From the IMG/VR virus record IMGVR_UViG_3300026484_000524, positions 1 through 64,000 of that record: a stretch of DNA of 64,000 bases; one strand, given 5' to 3'. How positions within the stretch are numbered: position 1 is the first letter of the stretch; the number at the start of each line of letters is the position of its first letter. This document shows, piece by piece, positions 25,500 to 34,814 of the stretch. The notes beneath the pieces are model-generated. The model did no database searches. It worked only from the letters and a program-made list of their open reading frames with translations, and was not told where the DNA came from. Origin of the DNA: a virus. A program made the translations under genes and the position numbers.

Positions 25500-28395
25500 T
25501 GGAATCTAACTCCGGTTTATAATATTCTAAAAATAAGTCTTGAACTTGAGGTTCATCAAATTCTATATTCAATGTATCTTTTGCATTTGAATCGTAAGTA
25601 TAGTCAGTGCTTAATTTAAGTTTATACATTTCAAGGTTAGTATCATCAATATCTTTCCAAGGATTTAATATGCGATTACTTTGTAATGAAACTCGCAATT
25701 CTTGGGTATCTGCAGATAATTTTCTAAATTGCAATACGGTAGACATTCCAAAATCACGAGTACCAGTAAAGAATCTAGTGTGACGTGTGTAACGATAAGG
25801 ATGCTGTCTTACATGAATTTCATCTAAATTAGGCATATGAAATTTATCGATTAACCATGCCTTTTGCTCCCAGTAGACTACGATATTTCTAAGATGGATG
25901 CAATACATTTTAACACGTTTACCCATAGGATATAGATAGTGTCTAGGTGAGATGGGAGCAATTAAAAAGTTTCTATAAATGTAATGTCTTGGAGTATACG
26001 GACAATTGATATACCACAATGCTTTTAAATTTCCTTTTTTATATTCCGGAAGTCCTCCACCAAGCCCACCCCTTAATGGTTGCACTGGAATATATAATCC
26101 CATATCAGGCCATATGTGATAAATTTCTTCCCAATCTAAATGCTTCCAGTTATGTAATGTAAAAGGACGTCCGTCTTTGAAAAATGTTGCATCATAATAT
26201 TCATCATGCATTCCAGGTAAGAATAAAGGAGCATTCTTATACATTTTTTTACCAGGAATTAAGAGATTTTTAACTTGAGAATATCTAGGTAAACAATCGT
26301 TAACCCATGGGATATGCTTTACAATTTCTTGATATGCTTTATCAGGATCGCTTGGAAGATTCTTAGTCCAACCCCAATGTGGATAGTTTTGTTTTACGTA
26401 ATCAACAATTTGATTGATTCTGTAAGTTCCCCAGAATCCTAAAAATGGAGCATATATTTCTAGATAAAGTTGCCAAAATGATTCAGTACAGTATGTACCT
26501 TCCCATGCTCTTTTAATCGGATCTAGGTTTTTATAATCAGCTTTTCCAAATGTAAATGCTCTATTAATATTCCAAAAGTATGACTTTAAATCACATAAAC
26601 GTTTGTGAATTTCAATATATGGAAATTCAAAAGTCAAAAGTTTTCCAGCAAAAAGCTCTATATAAATTCTCTTGAATTGGAAAATTCTATCATAGCGTGT
26701 ATTGTAATATCTTGTAGATGTACTAGGAAATGGAATAATTGAACCTAATGCAGGATAAGACGGTCCTGGTAAGTCTATAAAATATGTAACATGACGATTT
26801 TTGATATCAGGAAAATCCCATAAAAATACATAACGTGTATTTTTATAATCGGTTCTACTGTACCAGAAATCCCAAGAAAATAGAAAGCGTTTATGTAGGT
26901 ATTGAGTTTTTGGTGTTATAAATACTTGTTGAAATAGAGCATGTTTATCAGGTATTTCACTATATTCAAAAACCTTTCTATCAAGTTTTAAATCTTCATA
27001 TTCTGAAGTGTAAACTGTAGTTCCAGCATCAAATACTCCATATTCACAAGTAAATTCATTACTTAGCGGAGCTACAAAATAAAATGAAATCTCAGATTCC
27101 ATATCAAATTCAACTTCTTTACCTGTCTTAAAAACAATTGGAATTTGTAGAATTATTGGATGAATGTAGAGAATACTATGCTGGTAAAAAAGATCATGTG
27201 TAAATAGATAGCGTCTATGATAGTAGTCCAAATGTTTTAAATAGAGAAAATCGAAGGTAAATATTGCATTTGCAACATAGAGATCTTCTTTTCTTCGAGG
27301 TGCCAATGGAGAGGCATGTCTAAATTTTGCTTTGTGGAATTCATCGATAATCTCACCAATTTCTAGGAGAGTAGTTGTTTTCTTTTTAGTATTGTATGCA
27401 ATATATGTACTGTCTCTAAAATAATACCAGGAATCAGTAATGCTAGTAATATACCAACGTGTAAAGTTATCATCAGAATTGTAAAATAGTCTTTCTTTAA
27501 GACGCGGAGCGTAAACTGCATGCTCGGGAATTTCATTGGAAAACCAAACTTTAGTATAATTTACAAGTGTTGTTGGTTGAATATCAATTTCATCAAGTGG
27601 AGTTAAAAAGTCCCATAAACGAGCAAGAAAATATCCATCAAGGATTATATTACTTTGACAGTTATCGCATTGAAAAGTTAATTGGCCAGATACTAATTCA
27701 GTTCCCTTTGGAACGTGATCTCTTACTCCATATGTTAAACCAGAACGACAACGAATATCAACAAATGCTTCCAACTCTGATTCTGCTTCAAAACGATCAC
27801 GTTCAATTTTAGAGATTACTAATGCCTTATAGTTTCTAACAATCCAGTCAAATAAATCTGAGATATCTAAAATCATGTAGGAGTTTTGTCCAGGTTCGAG
27901 ACATCTTTTAAAACAAGGGCGATCTAAATCAATGTAAATATAGGGAATACATACAAATTGATACTCAACGGAAAGTTCAAATAATTCTTGCAATACTTTT
28001 TTAAAGAGATTCATATCGACAAATGCACAAATTAGACGAGGTTGGATAACTCCATTATACACCCTTGAAAAGAGTCTGTGAAAGTTAGGAAGCGAAGGAC
28101 TCATGTATAAATGCGGAAAAGTAAAACGCCGATCGTATCGTCTGTTACAAAGTGAAATAAGTTTTCCTATCTTGAGCGGAGGATATGTTTTGGAATTTAT
28201 AGGAACTAAACGCTGCGCTTTAAGCTTAAAAAAATGAGTAATCTGCTTATTAGGAATACCATGAAATCTAGTTAACGGGTAAATTTTTCCCCGTATATAT
28301 TTTTCAACTTTTGGTAAAGGATGATATTTTTTAATACGTGGTAAATCTGGAGTATACGGATAACCATGTTGGAAGTAAGTTGTATCACCATGCAT
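25492..28395 (-). CDS. Very large virion protein, 967 aa
   Basis: ATG at 28395 lies 15 bases after AAAGGAG and downstream of a perfect stem-loop. The protein is strikingly rich in Tyr, His, Arg, Phe and Pro, with repeated short aromatic patterns such as KNTRYVFLWDF. It includes a CDNCQ pair near residue 244 and ends in LDSND. No family is recognised. It is the first gene after a strong terminator and probably begins a fibre or baseplate transcription segment of five genes (28395 down to about 15516). Confidence 0.65.
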   Translation of the reverse strand: MHGDTTYFQHGYPYTPDLPRIKKYHPLPKVEKYIRGKIYPLTRFHGIPNKQITHFFKLKAQRLVPINSKTYPPLKIGKLISLCNRRYDRRFTFPHLYMSPSLPNFHRLFSRVYNGVIQPRLICAFVDMNLFKKVLQELFELSVEYQFVCIPYIYIDLDRPCFKRCLEPGQNSYMILDISDLFDWIVRNYKALVISKIERDRFEAESELEAFVDIRCRSGLTYGVRDHVPKGTELVSGQLTFQCDNCQSNIILDGYFLARLWDFLTPLDEIDIQPTTLVNYTKVWFSNEIPEHAVYAPRLKERLFYNSDDNFTRWYITSITDSWYYFRDSTYIAYNTKKKTTTLLEIGEIIDEFHKAKFRHASPLAPRRKEDLYVANAIFTFDFLYLKHLDYYHRRYLFTHDLFYQHSILYIHPIILQIPIVFKTGKEVEFDMESEISFYFVAPLSNEFTCEYGVFDAGTTVYTSEYEDLKLDRKVFEYSEIPDKHALFQQVFITPKTQYLHKRFLFSWDFWYSRTDYKNTRYVFLWDFPDIKNRHVTYFIDLPGPSYPALGSIIPFPSTSTRYYNTRYDRIFQFKRIYIELFAGKLLTFEFPYIEIHKRLCDLKSYFWNINRAFTFGKADYKNLDPIKRAWEGTYCTESFWQLYLEIYAPFLGFWGTYRINQIVDYVKQNYPHWGWTKNLPSDPDKAYQEIVKHIPWVNDCLPRYSQVKNLLIPGKKMYKNAPLFLPGMHDEYYDATFFKDGRPFTLHNWKHLDWEEIYHIWPDMGLYIPVQPLRGGLGGGLPEYKKGNLKALWYINCPYTPRHYIYRNFLIAPISPRHYLYPMGKRVKMYCIHLRNIVVYWEQKAWLIDKFHMPNLDEIHVRQHPYRYTRHTRFFTGTRDFGMSTVLQFRKLSADTQELRVSLQSNRILNPWKDIDDTNLEMYKLKLSTDYTYDSNAKDTLNIEFDEPQVQDLFLEYYKPELDSND

Positions 28396-28415
28396 TGCCT
28401 ACACTATAACTCCTT

Positions 28416-28440
28416 TTAACATAGAGTTTTTCTATGTTAA
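28416..28440 (-). promoter_or_regulatory. 5'-leader stem-loop directly before ribosome-binding site
   Basis: A perfect 10-base-pair inverted repeat (TTAACATAGA/TCTATGTTAA, 5-base loop) lies on the minus strand immediately 5' of the AAGGAG of the 967-residue virion gene. It has no T tract and is separate from the terminator at 28455-28496. It may stabilise or process the leader mRNA, or be an operator. Confidence 0.5.
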
Positions 28441-28454
28441 TGTTTGGGAAAATT

Positions 28455-28496
28455 GCGAGTCAAAAAGCCACCCTGGGAATATCCCCAGGGTGGCTT
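28455..28496 (-). terminator. Intrinsic terminator with GACTCGC tail
   Basis: On the minus strand, a 13-base-pair stem (AAGCCACCCTGGG with CCCAGGGTGGCTT) is followed by TTTTTGACTCGC. It begins four bases after the stop codon of the 368-residue virion gene, so it separates that gene from the fibre genes downstream. Confidence 0.9.
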
Positions 28497-28499
28497 GAA

Positions 28500-29606
28500 T
28501 TACGCGTTAGATTCTCTAACTGCACTCATTCCAAGTCCATAAACATAGAAGCATCTATAAAGATATGTATTATCACAAATCATTGTAGTTTCAGAGTTGA
28601 TATCATTTGCTCCTACTGCATATAGATATGGTAATTTTCCGTAGAATCCTCTGTTATCTCCATCTAGTTTATAGAGGTAATATTCAAAGAGATATCTATC
28701 GTAGTTAAGCATATCTAAAGCGGATGCATCAGCAAGAGTTCTCACTGCTTTGAATACATCTACTCTAACGCCTGAACCCTGATTTGTACCATAGTCTTTA
28801 GCATTAAGTCCTAAAGCTCTACCTGAGATTCTAGGGAAAACCATTGCAGATGCCCAAATAATTGCTCCTTGTTTGTAGTAGGAGTCTTGGAAAATGAAAT
28901 AAGGTTTAGCCATTTCTCCAATTATAATTGGATTTGCAATGTTTCCATTTTCATCGTAAAGGGTTTGATGATGCTCTACAACAGATGCAAGAGTAATAGT
29001 AGAAGCTGTTTCATCTATAGCTACAACTAAACTCTTTTCCCAGGTATTGAAACCAGATATTGTTACATATCTGTTTACTTCAAAGATTGCTACGTTATTA
29101 ACTTTAACAGTTACGTTAACTCCAGGTAAAATTTCATCTTGATTTACCCAAGTTACCGCTGGTGAATAAGATGGAATGAATTTACCAATGGTAATAAGTT
29201 TTGGAATTAAATACTCTGGAACCGCTGAAGATCCTGTACCTCTGTAGAAAATATGAAGATAGTCTGCATTCCCGTATATCCAGAAGTATCCTGGAAAAAC
29301 GGATAAGTCAAACTTCTTGATTCCATAGAAAGGTAAGTTTGTTAACCCATATGTTGAAGGAGTATTGTTTGTGAAATCATAAAATTGCATTCCTTTCATA
29401 TAAACAGAATCTTCACCACCGTTATACTCAATCATGTAGTACATATCATCGAGGCCACCTTCGCCTCGAGAATGTAAAACTGCATGTGAATCATCAATTA
29501 TAGTAATATCCCACTCTTTTGAAAATACATTTGCAATTGCGGCTACAATTTTATCATACAAATCTCTAGCAGAAACAAATGTTCCACCATATGCAATTAA
29601 ATTCAT
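28500..29606 (-). CDS. Virion protein, probably abundant, 368 aa
   Basis: A strong GGAGG lies upstream and an intrinsic terminator directly follows the stop. This pattern recurs in the window only around genes likely to be highly expressed (sheath, tubes). The protein has an N-terminal alpha/beta part. A central beta module (about residues 155-215, with VNNVAIFEVNRYVTISGFN followed by TITLAS) looks like a phage Ig-like or beta-sandwich insertion. The C-terminal region is helical and the protein ends in RESNA. No family is recognised; candidates are a major head, tail-decoration or fibre protein. Confidence 0.65.
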   Translation of the reverse strand: MNLIAYGGTFVSARDLYDKIVAAIANVFSKEWDITIIDDSHAVLHSRGEGGLDDMYYMIEYNGGEDSVYMKGMQFYDFTNNTPSTYGLTNLPFYGIKKFDLSVFPGYFWIYGNADYLHIFYRGTGSSAVPEYLIPKLITIGKFIPSYSPAVTWVNQDEILPGVNVTVKVNNVAIFEVNRYVTISGFNTWEKSLVVAIDETASTITLASVVEHHQTLYDENGNIANPIIIGEMAKPYFIFQDSYYKQGAIIWASAMVFPRISGRALGLNAKDYGTNQGSGVRVDVFKAVRTLADASALDMLNYDRYLFEYYLYKLDGDNRGFYGKLPYLYAVGANDINSETTMICDNTYLYRCFYVYGLGMSAVRESNA

Positions 29607-29645
29607 TCCCTGCGAATCCTCCTTTAAATTTTACCAAAGGCATTT

Positions 29646-29972
29646 TTATTTTATTATGGATTCAATTTTTTTCATAACATCGCAGATTTGACCTGAAATC
29701 TCTTTCTCTACTTTAAATAAATTTGGATCGCCATAAATTGGCTTACCTTCAATTGCCTGTTTTACATTAGGTTTATTTTCTTTGGATGCGTTTTTAGTTT
29801 CGGATTTATCAGAAGTTGCTTTTTCGTAAGCTGCATCTGTTTCGTTTATAAGCTGATGCTTTAATGCTTCGAGTATACCAATTAATGTATAGCGATCAAC
29901 ATTTGTTAGTATTTCAACATCGTTTCCATTAATTTTGATTTCTAATACTATATTTGGCGCTTCAACTTCCAT
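29646..29972 (-). CDS. Hypothetical protein, 108 aa
   Basis: Good GGAGGT before the ATG. It has an N-terminal alpha/beta domain (about residues 5-45), a charged Lys/Glu/Asn linker (about 50-75) and a C-terminal helix. It is co-directional with two virion genes and closely spaced. No function is assigned. Confidence 0.65.
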   Translation of the reverse strand: MEVEAPNIVLEIKINGNDVEILTNVDRYTLIGILEALKHQLINETDAAYEKATSDKSETKNASKENKPNVKQAIEGKPIYGDPNLFKVEKEISGQICDVMKKIESIIK

Positions 29973-29993
29973 GCATGCTACCTCCTTACGTTT

Positions 29994-30287
29994 CTAGTAT
30001 AGTACAATTACACGAAGTTCAACTGCTTCTGTTTCATCTTCGGCAACTGCATAAATATCAGCTGCAGTATTTAAATAAAGTACTTCACCGGGTAGAAGAG
30101 GAAATCCAGTTTCAGGTGTTACATTTGGGCCACCAAGAAATGCAATCTTATTTTCATTCATATTTCTTATTACGTATGACTTTCGCGGATTTTCTGTAAG
30201 AATTTGAGGTTCAGTTTTGGCATAAATTACAAGGTTTTGCATACGCTTTGGAAATAAGTTCTCCATTAAATTTGCAATAGTAACCAT
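29994..30287 (-). CDS. Small beta-rich virion protein, 97 aa
   Basis: GAGGTTG precedes the ATG. The middle (about residues 38-95) follows a pattern I know from many small phage structural proteins: YVIRNMNENKIAFLGGPNVT, then GFPLLPGEVLYL, then DIYAVAEDETEAVELRVI. It is probably a small beta-sandwich that decorates or connects virion parts. This is a family-pattern judgement, not a database match. Confidence 0.6.
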   Translation of the reverse strand: MVTIANLMENLFPKRMQNLVIYAKTEPQILTENPRKSYVIRNMNENKIAFLGGPNVTPETGFPLLPGEVLYLNTAADIYAVAEDETEAVELRVIVLY

Positions 30288-30309
30288 TTTTATACAACCT
30301 CAAAAAGAA

Positions 30310-32721
30310 TTATGGAATTTCGACTGGTAAGTATCGTGTATCGATTACCTTATATCTTTTACCGCTATAAATTCGTAATTCGGCTTTAGCAGTATAAGTC
30401 GTTCCTGCTTTTGGATATGCGTACCCTATATCTTTGAACTCGAAAGCATTTTCCTTTAAAGAAAATTCAGTGTAGTTATCAGGATCATTTTCATCTTTAC
30501 TTGTATCAAATACTATTTTAACACGCATATCAAACCAATCAACTGGAATTGGAGTATAACCTGAGATATTAAACTTAACCAACGTATCGTAAATCCAACA
30601 GTAATCAAATCCTAGAATTTTTCCATAGCCTATTGGTGAATCCTTTGGATGTATAACTTCTAAGCCTATGCTATAGCGTGTACATGCGCTATTGTCACAT
30701 GCTTCAAAAGTAAGTGGAATTGTTTTAGTATTTGAATCAAAATACTGCAGATTTGCTGTTGGAAGTACAACTCCAACGTTATATTCTTCAAGGTCGTCAG
30801 ATGTGTATAAAAGTAGATTATCTTCTGCAAATAATGATACTCTTACAGGAAGTCCATTTGGATTTGATACTCTATATGAAATCTTAAATGGAAATTCGGG
30901 AAGTTGAAATTCAGCTAAATCGTCATCGAAAACAACTACATGTTTAGGTTCAATATCAAAGAATTCAATTACCGGACGTTTGTAGTGATTAATGTTATTA
31001 ATTCTAAGATTGATTTGATCTGTATTAAAATACACATTTACACTTGTCAAAAGATATGGAAACTCAGTATCTACGTTCTCCTGTGGTACTCTTGGTTTGA
31101 TTTCAAATTCAATAGGAATGTTTCGCGTTCTTAAAGGAACTTCGTATTTTAAGGGAATACTTTGTCCATTTAAATATACATCGAATTCTCCATTCACTGC
31201 GCCTACATCAACTATAACAGATTTTGCATTTGGTGGTGGATCAATTGTAAATTTCATCTTTCCATTGTATCTGAGCCAGATAAATGGTCCATATAGAAAA
31301 CCATTTTCCAAAATGTAATCTTGCGTATTCTTTGGAAGAATAACTTTGCATACATCGTAATCAAAATTCAAAGTATTTGCGAGTGCATTATTTACTGATA
31401 CAATATTATTGTAGTAAATTAGCTGACTAAATGGATCAATACCATACGTTTCAAGAAGTGTATATACATTGTCATCTTTCCACTCGGCGTAAGGGATCAT
31501 TCGGGGCATTTCCCAATCATGGTAAGTTATCTTATAACGCCCTTGCTCCTGTAATATACAACCTAAGATTAAATCTTCATGCGTTAAGGATTCCTTGTCT
31601 TTCAAGTAAAACCGAATTTCTTTTGCTTCGTAATCATATTGAATTGTAACTGCATACTTTCTAGGAGTAATCGACATATACCAGGAAATTAAAAAGTCTT
31701 TAAGATTTGGAAGTAACTCCTCGTTAATAAATTGTAATGAATATGGTTTTTCGAAAACTGGATTATCTTCACAATATCCAATGTAATTTGGAGCACCTAC
31801 ATTGTTAATAACAATCCAATGTTTACCACCATCAAGTGAAAGCGAAAATCCTAGATTATCTGCAGGTAAAGTTCTCGCATCTGCCTCTAGATAAATTTCC
31901 TTTATATCCTTGATTTGATAGAAGTCATCAGCAATTGTAAAGACTGCAGTATGATAATTTCGATGTCGATTATCAATTAACCTTAGTCCATAAAGATTAT
32001 CGGTTACCAGATTATCAGCCAATGATATATATGCCTTATATGTTTCAGGTTTACCAGATAAAGTAAATTTTGTATCCGAAACTGAAACTACACCTGCATA
32101 CAATTGATTTGAATTAGTATCAAGTGAAATTACAAATCGATCCACCTGGTTTTCATCAGTAAAGTAAAATGTATTTGTGTTACTATCGTAAGTAAAAGTT
32201 GGATCCTCAATTACATTAAGATGCTGTGTAGTTATAAGTTTTACAACGTCTTTTTCTCGATCAAGTTTAACCCAGTTACGAGTATTATATAGCGATACAA
32301 GATTATCAATATCTCTGAAGTCTAATGTAATTTCTTTTTCTTCATTGCTTGGACTTAAAATTACTTTGGTTCTTAAGTATTTTATTGATGCAAATTCGTT
32401 TTCTGGTAAATTAAATCTAACTGATAATGCTGGTTTATAATCATTTAATGCAAACTCAAGAGGAGTATTTGAGTCATATAGACTTGTTAAATCAAAGTAA
32501 ATAGGATCAAAGAATTCAACAACATAACCATTGTATGCAAACGTACCATTATCAACTCTAAGATAGCCTTTTGAAGTAATATCTAAACCTAGTCCCGCAA
32601 GACAAGATTTATGATAAGGATCCATTAATGCGGATAAGAAGAATCCGAAATCAACTGGGTAATCTTTTATTCTGTATAAAACTCTAAAACCAAGTTTTAA
32701 ACTCTTGCTAGCATATATCAT
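30310..32721 (-). CDS. Large virion protein, 803 aa
   Basis: The start overlaps the upstream stop (ATGA), with GGAG in front. The protein is beta-rich throughout with three DSN tripeptides (LYDSNT, TYDSNT, YFDSNT). The C-terminal third (about residues 500-803) looks like several Ig-like modules, for example FEIKPRVPQENV and FEACDNSACTRYSIGLEVI. Likely a fibre or other surface-exposed tail component. No specific family. Confidence 0.65.
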   Translation of the reverse strand: MIYASKSLKLGFRVLYRIKDYPVDFGFFLSALMDPYHKSCLAGLGLDITSKGYLRVDNGTFAYNGYVVEFFDPIYFDLTSLYDSNTPLEFALNDYKPALSVRFNLPENEFASIKYLRTKVILSPSNEEKEITLDFRDIDNLVSLYNTRNWVKLDREKDVVKLITTQHLNVIEDPTFTYDSNTNTFYFTDENQVDRFVISLDTNSNQLYAGVVSVSDTKFTLSGKPETYKAYISLADNLVTDNLYGLRLIDNRHRNYHTAVFTIADDFYQIKDIKEIYLEADARTLPADNLGFSLSLDGGKHWIVINNVGAPNYIGYCEDNPVFEKPYSLQFINEELLPNLKDFLISWYMSITPRKYAVTIQYDYEAKEIRFYLKDKESLTHEDLILGCILQEQGRYKITYHDWEMPRMIPYAEWKDDNVYTLLETYGIDPFSQLIYYNNIVSVNNALANTLNFDYDVCKVILPKNTQDYILENGFLYGPFIWLRYNGKMKFTIDPPPNAKSVIVDVGAVNGEFDVYLNGQSIPLKYEVPLRTRNIPIEFEIKPRVPQENVDTEFPYLLTSVNVYFNTDQINLRINNINHYKRPVIEFFDIEPKHVVVFDDDLAEFQLPEFPFKISYRVSNPNGLPVRVSLFAEDNLLLYTSDDLEEYNVGVVLPTANLQYFDSNTKTIPLTFEACDNSACTRYSIGLEVIHPKDSPIGYGKILGFDYCWIYDTLVKFNISGYTPIPVDWFDMRVKIVFDTSKDENDPDNYTEFSLKENAFEFKDIGYAYPKAGTTYTAKAELRIYSGKRYKVIDTRYLPVEIP

Positions 32722-34187
32722 TTAATATCGACTCCATGGATTTTCGGATTATTTGTGGAACCAAAAGGTGCAGTGTAATTCATATGGACTGCTTCAATTG
32801 GAATAATTCTATCGCGATTATAAATTACTGAGAATCCATAAAAATGCCCACTTTCAAGAGGAATTAACGTAATGTTTACCTGAGTAGGTACTTCAACATT
32901 ACGGAAGAAAATGATGTCATGATTATACTGATTACCAACAATCAAAATGTATTTAAATGAACATACTGGAACTATTGCTACTTCCCTACATTTATCAATA
33001 GTTAGAGTTTTTGTAATAATCATTCCAGGTTTTAAAATTTTTGGTTCATCTTCAAAGTAAGCCTTCAGATAATCCATATCGTAATTTAAAAGTGATAGCG
33101 TACCAACGTTTGTAACAATACGTTTCGTAATAGATTTCTTGAAGACTTTATATACTTCTTCATCAAGCATGTTACCAGGTGGATATAGAATGTGCATAAG
33201 AAATCTGGGCAGATGTGGTTGATAATAATAAATTCGCCATTTGATATTTGGATACCATATTAATGTAGCCAAAATCATTTTATCAAAAGTGTCTTCTTGT
33301 AAGTCTCTATAGATATCTAGGATTGTATATGGACGAGCATATATTTTGTAAATATTTGTCATGTAGTCAAACATTGGTTTACGATATGCAACGATAGATT
33401 GCATAGTATCCAGAGGACCATTGTAAAAGCATTCAAGCAGATTTAGATTAAGATAAGGCTTGTAGTATGAATATAATGAACCGTCATCAAAATTTGTCGA
33501 AAGCTTTATTTCAAATCCTGGATTCAAATATCGAATCCATTGAAAGTAGTTGTATGAATAGGAAAGTCCAATAAATGGCGCAGGAAAGATTGAAGAATAT
33601 TTGAGTCCAAGTTCTGTAATTCCAAAAAACCATTGTGGAGCCTTTAGGATATCAAATTTAATTTCCAAAATTACATTTTCATTTCCAGAGTATACATATA
33701 GTCCATCATCTTTAAACTCTACAAATTCATCGCCTTTTAGAACTTTAATCATAGACTTTAATTGATCCCACTTGTAAACAAAAGGAACTAAATCATTTCG
33801 AATTACAATTGAATCAAGCTTGACATATTGTTTTTCTGGAATTTGGCGACTATTAATTAAAATACGTAACCAAAATCTAGCATTCGTATAGATATAGAAG
33901 AAATTAACAGTTTTTTGACGAAGTTCATCACGTGTATAATATTGAACAGTAAATGAATCATTTACTTTGATAAATGCCCCATCAAAGTATAAATAACCAG
34001 GGCTAAATTCGATTTTATTATTTGCAATAAGTTTCGGAGTACAATCGAAAATTGTTAAATACTTGTATGGCATAATCAGAGTAGCAATATTTCGTACATA
34101 ATAATCATCAAGATAAACTTTTAAAAATTGCGCTCTACTATATTGTTGCCAACTTTGAATTTCAGTAATATAATCAGGAACTCCCAT
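32718..34187 (-). CDS. Virion protein, 489 aa
   Basis: The frame is open upstream to 34265, but that would overlap the divergent plus-strand gene; ATG 34187 (MGVPDYITEI) with AAAGGAG 13 bases upstream is the better start. The protein is Tyr/Phe-rich, mixed beta and helix. No domain is recognised. It is the first gene of the leftward virion block, diverging from the gene at 34260 across a 72-base gap in which I see no clear promoter consensus. Confidence 0.65.
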   Translation of the reverse strand: MGVPDYITEIQSWQQYSRAQFLKVYLDDYYVRNIATLIMPYKYLTIFDCTPKLIANNKIEFSPGYLYFDGAFIKVNDSFTVQYYTRDELRQKTVNFFYIYTNARFWLRILINSRQIPEKQYVKLDSIVIRNDLVPFVYKWDQLKSMIKVLKGDEFVEFKDDGLYVYSGNENVILEIKFDILKAPQWFFGITELGLKYSSIFPAPFIGLSYSYNYFQWIRYLNPGFEIKLSTNFDDGSLYSYYKPYLNLNLLECFYNGPLDTMQSIVAYRKPMFDYMTNIYKIYARPYTILDIYRDLQEDTFDKMILATLIWYPNIKWRIYYYQPHLPRFLMHILYPPGNMLDEEVYKVFKKSITKRIVTNVGTLSLLNYDMDYLKAYFEDEPKILKPGMIITKTLTIDKCREVAIVPVCSFKYILIVGNQYNHDIIFFRNVEVPTQVNITLIPLESGHFYGFSVIYNRDRIIPIEAVHMNYTAPFGSTNNPKIHGVDIK

Positions 34188-34259
34188 TATGCCGCAAACA
34201 CTCCTTTTTCTTTTTATTTTTAACCAAAAAATTAAAGCAAGAAAAGAGGTACGCAACAG

Positions 34260-34787
34260 ATGCAAAAACGTATCTATACGCTGTATCTTGGAAAATACAA
34301 TGGATTGATTATAGAGTTCATTTTAAATAAAGTAAGTTTGGATTATGAAATACTTGTTAAAAGTAAATTTAGCAATATGGTAAGCAACTTTGTACCATGC
34401 TTTAATGAAGAGGAATATAAAGAACTCTGCAATGCTTGGAACATTGAGACTCAAACTATAAATTCTACACATTTAAGAATTTATGGACAGTATACTGGAT
34501 ACAATAAGGAAAATCTCGTTGCAAATGAAGAAATCATTATGTCAACGATTCAAAGCAACAATATGAAATTCAGGAATATGCTAAGCGTTTATGTATTCTC
34601 TAAAAATAATCAGTTTCTTATAATTGCCGAAAGAGTAATGGTTCCATATAAAAGCAATGTAAAAGTGTCATATTCTGTAGCTCTAGATTGCTACATTCTT
34701 GATGATACTATCGAGTATTTAGAAACAATTGCAGATTATAAAATTAGATTTCCAAAAAATTTACTTGAGAAAGTATACGAAAAATAA
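34260..34787 (+). CDS. Hypothetical protein, 175 aa
   Basis: AGAGGT lies about 10 bases before the ATG. The product is a mixed alpha/beta protein with no recognised motif. It is the first of three rightward genes lying between two large leftward virion blocks. This inverted placement and the neighbouring structural-type proteins suggest a virion-related role. Confidence 0.65.
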   Translation: MQKRIYTLYLGKYNGLIIEFILNKVSLDYEILVKSKFSNMVSNFVPCFNEEEYKELCNAWNIETQTINSTHLRIYGQYTGYNKENLVANEEIIMSTIQSNNMKFRNMLSVYVFSKNNQFLIIAERVMVPYKSNVKVSYSVALDCYILDDTIEYLETIADYKIRFPKNLLEKVYEK

Positions 34788-34814
34788 AAAAAAGTGAGTG
34801 TGGTGTAGAAAGCA

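Noticed and set aside
34188-34259. Divergent promoter pair between genes at 34187 (minus) and 34260 (plus)
   Set aside because: Divergent starts require promoters somewhere near, but no -35/-10 or late-type TATAAATA consensus is visible in the 72 bases, so no site can be named.
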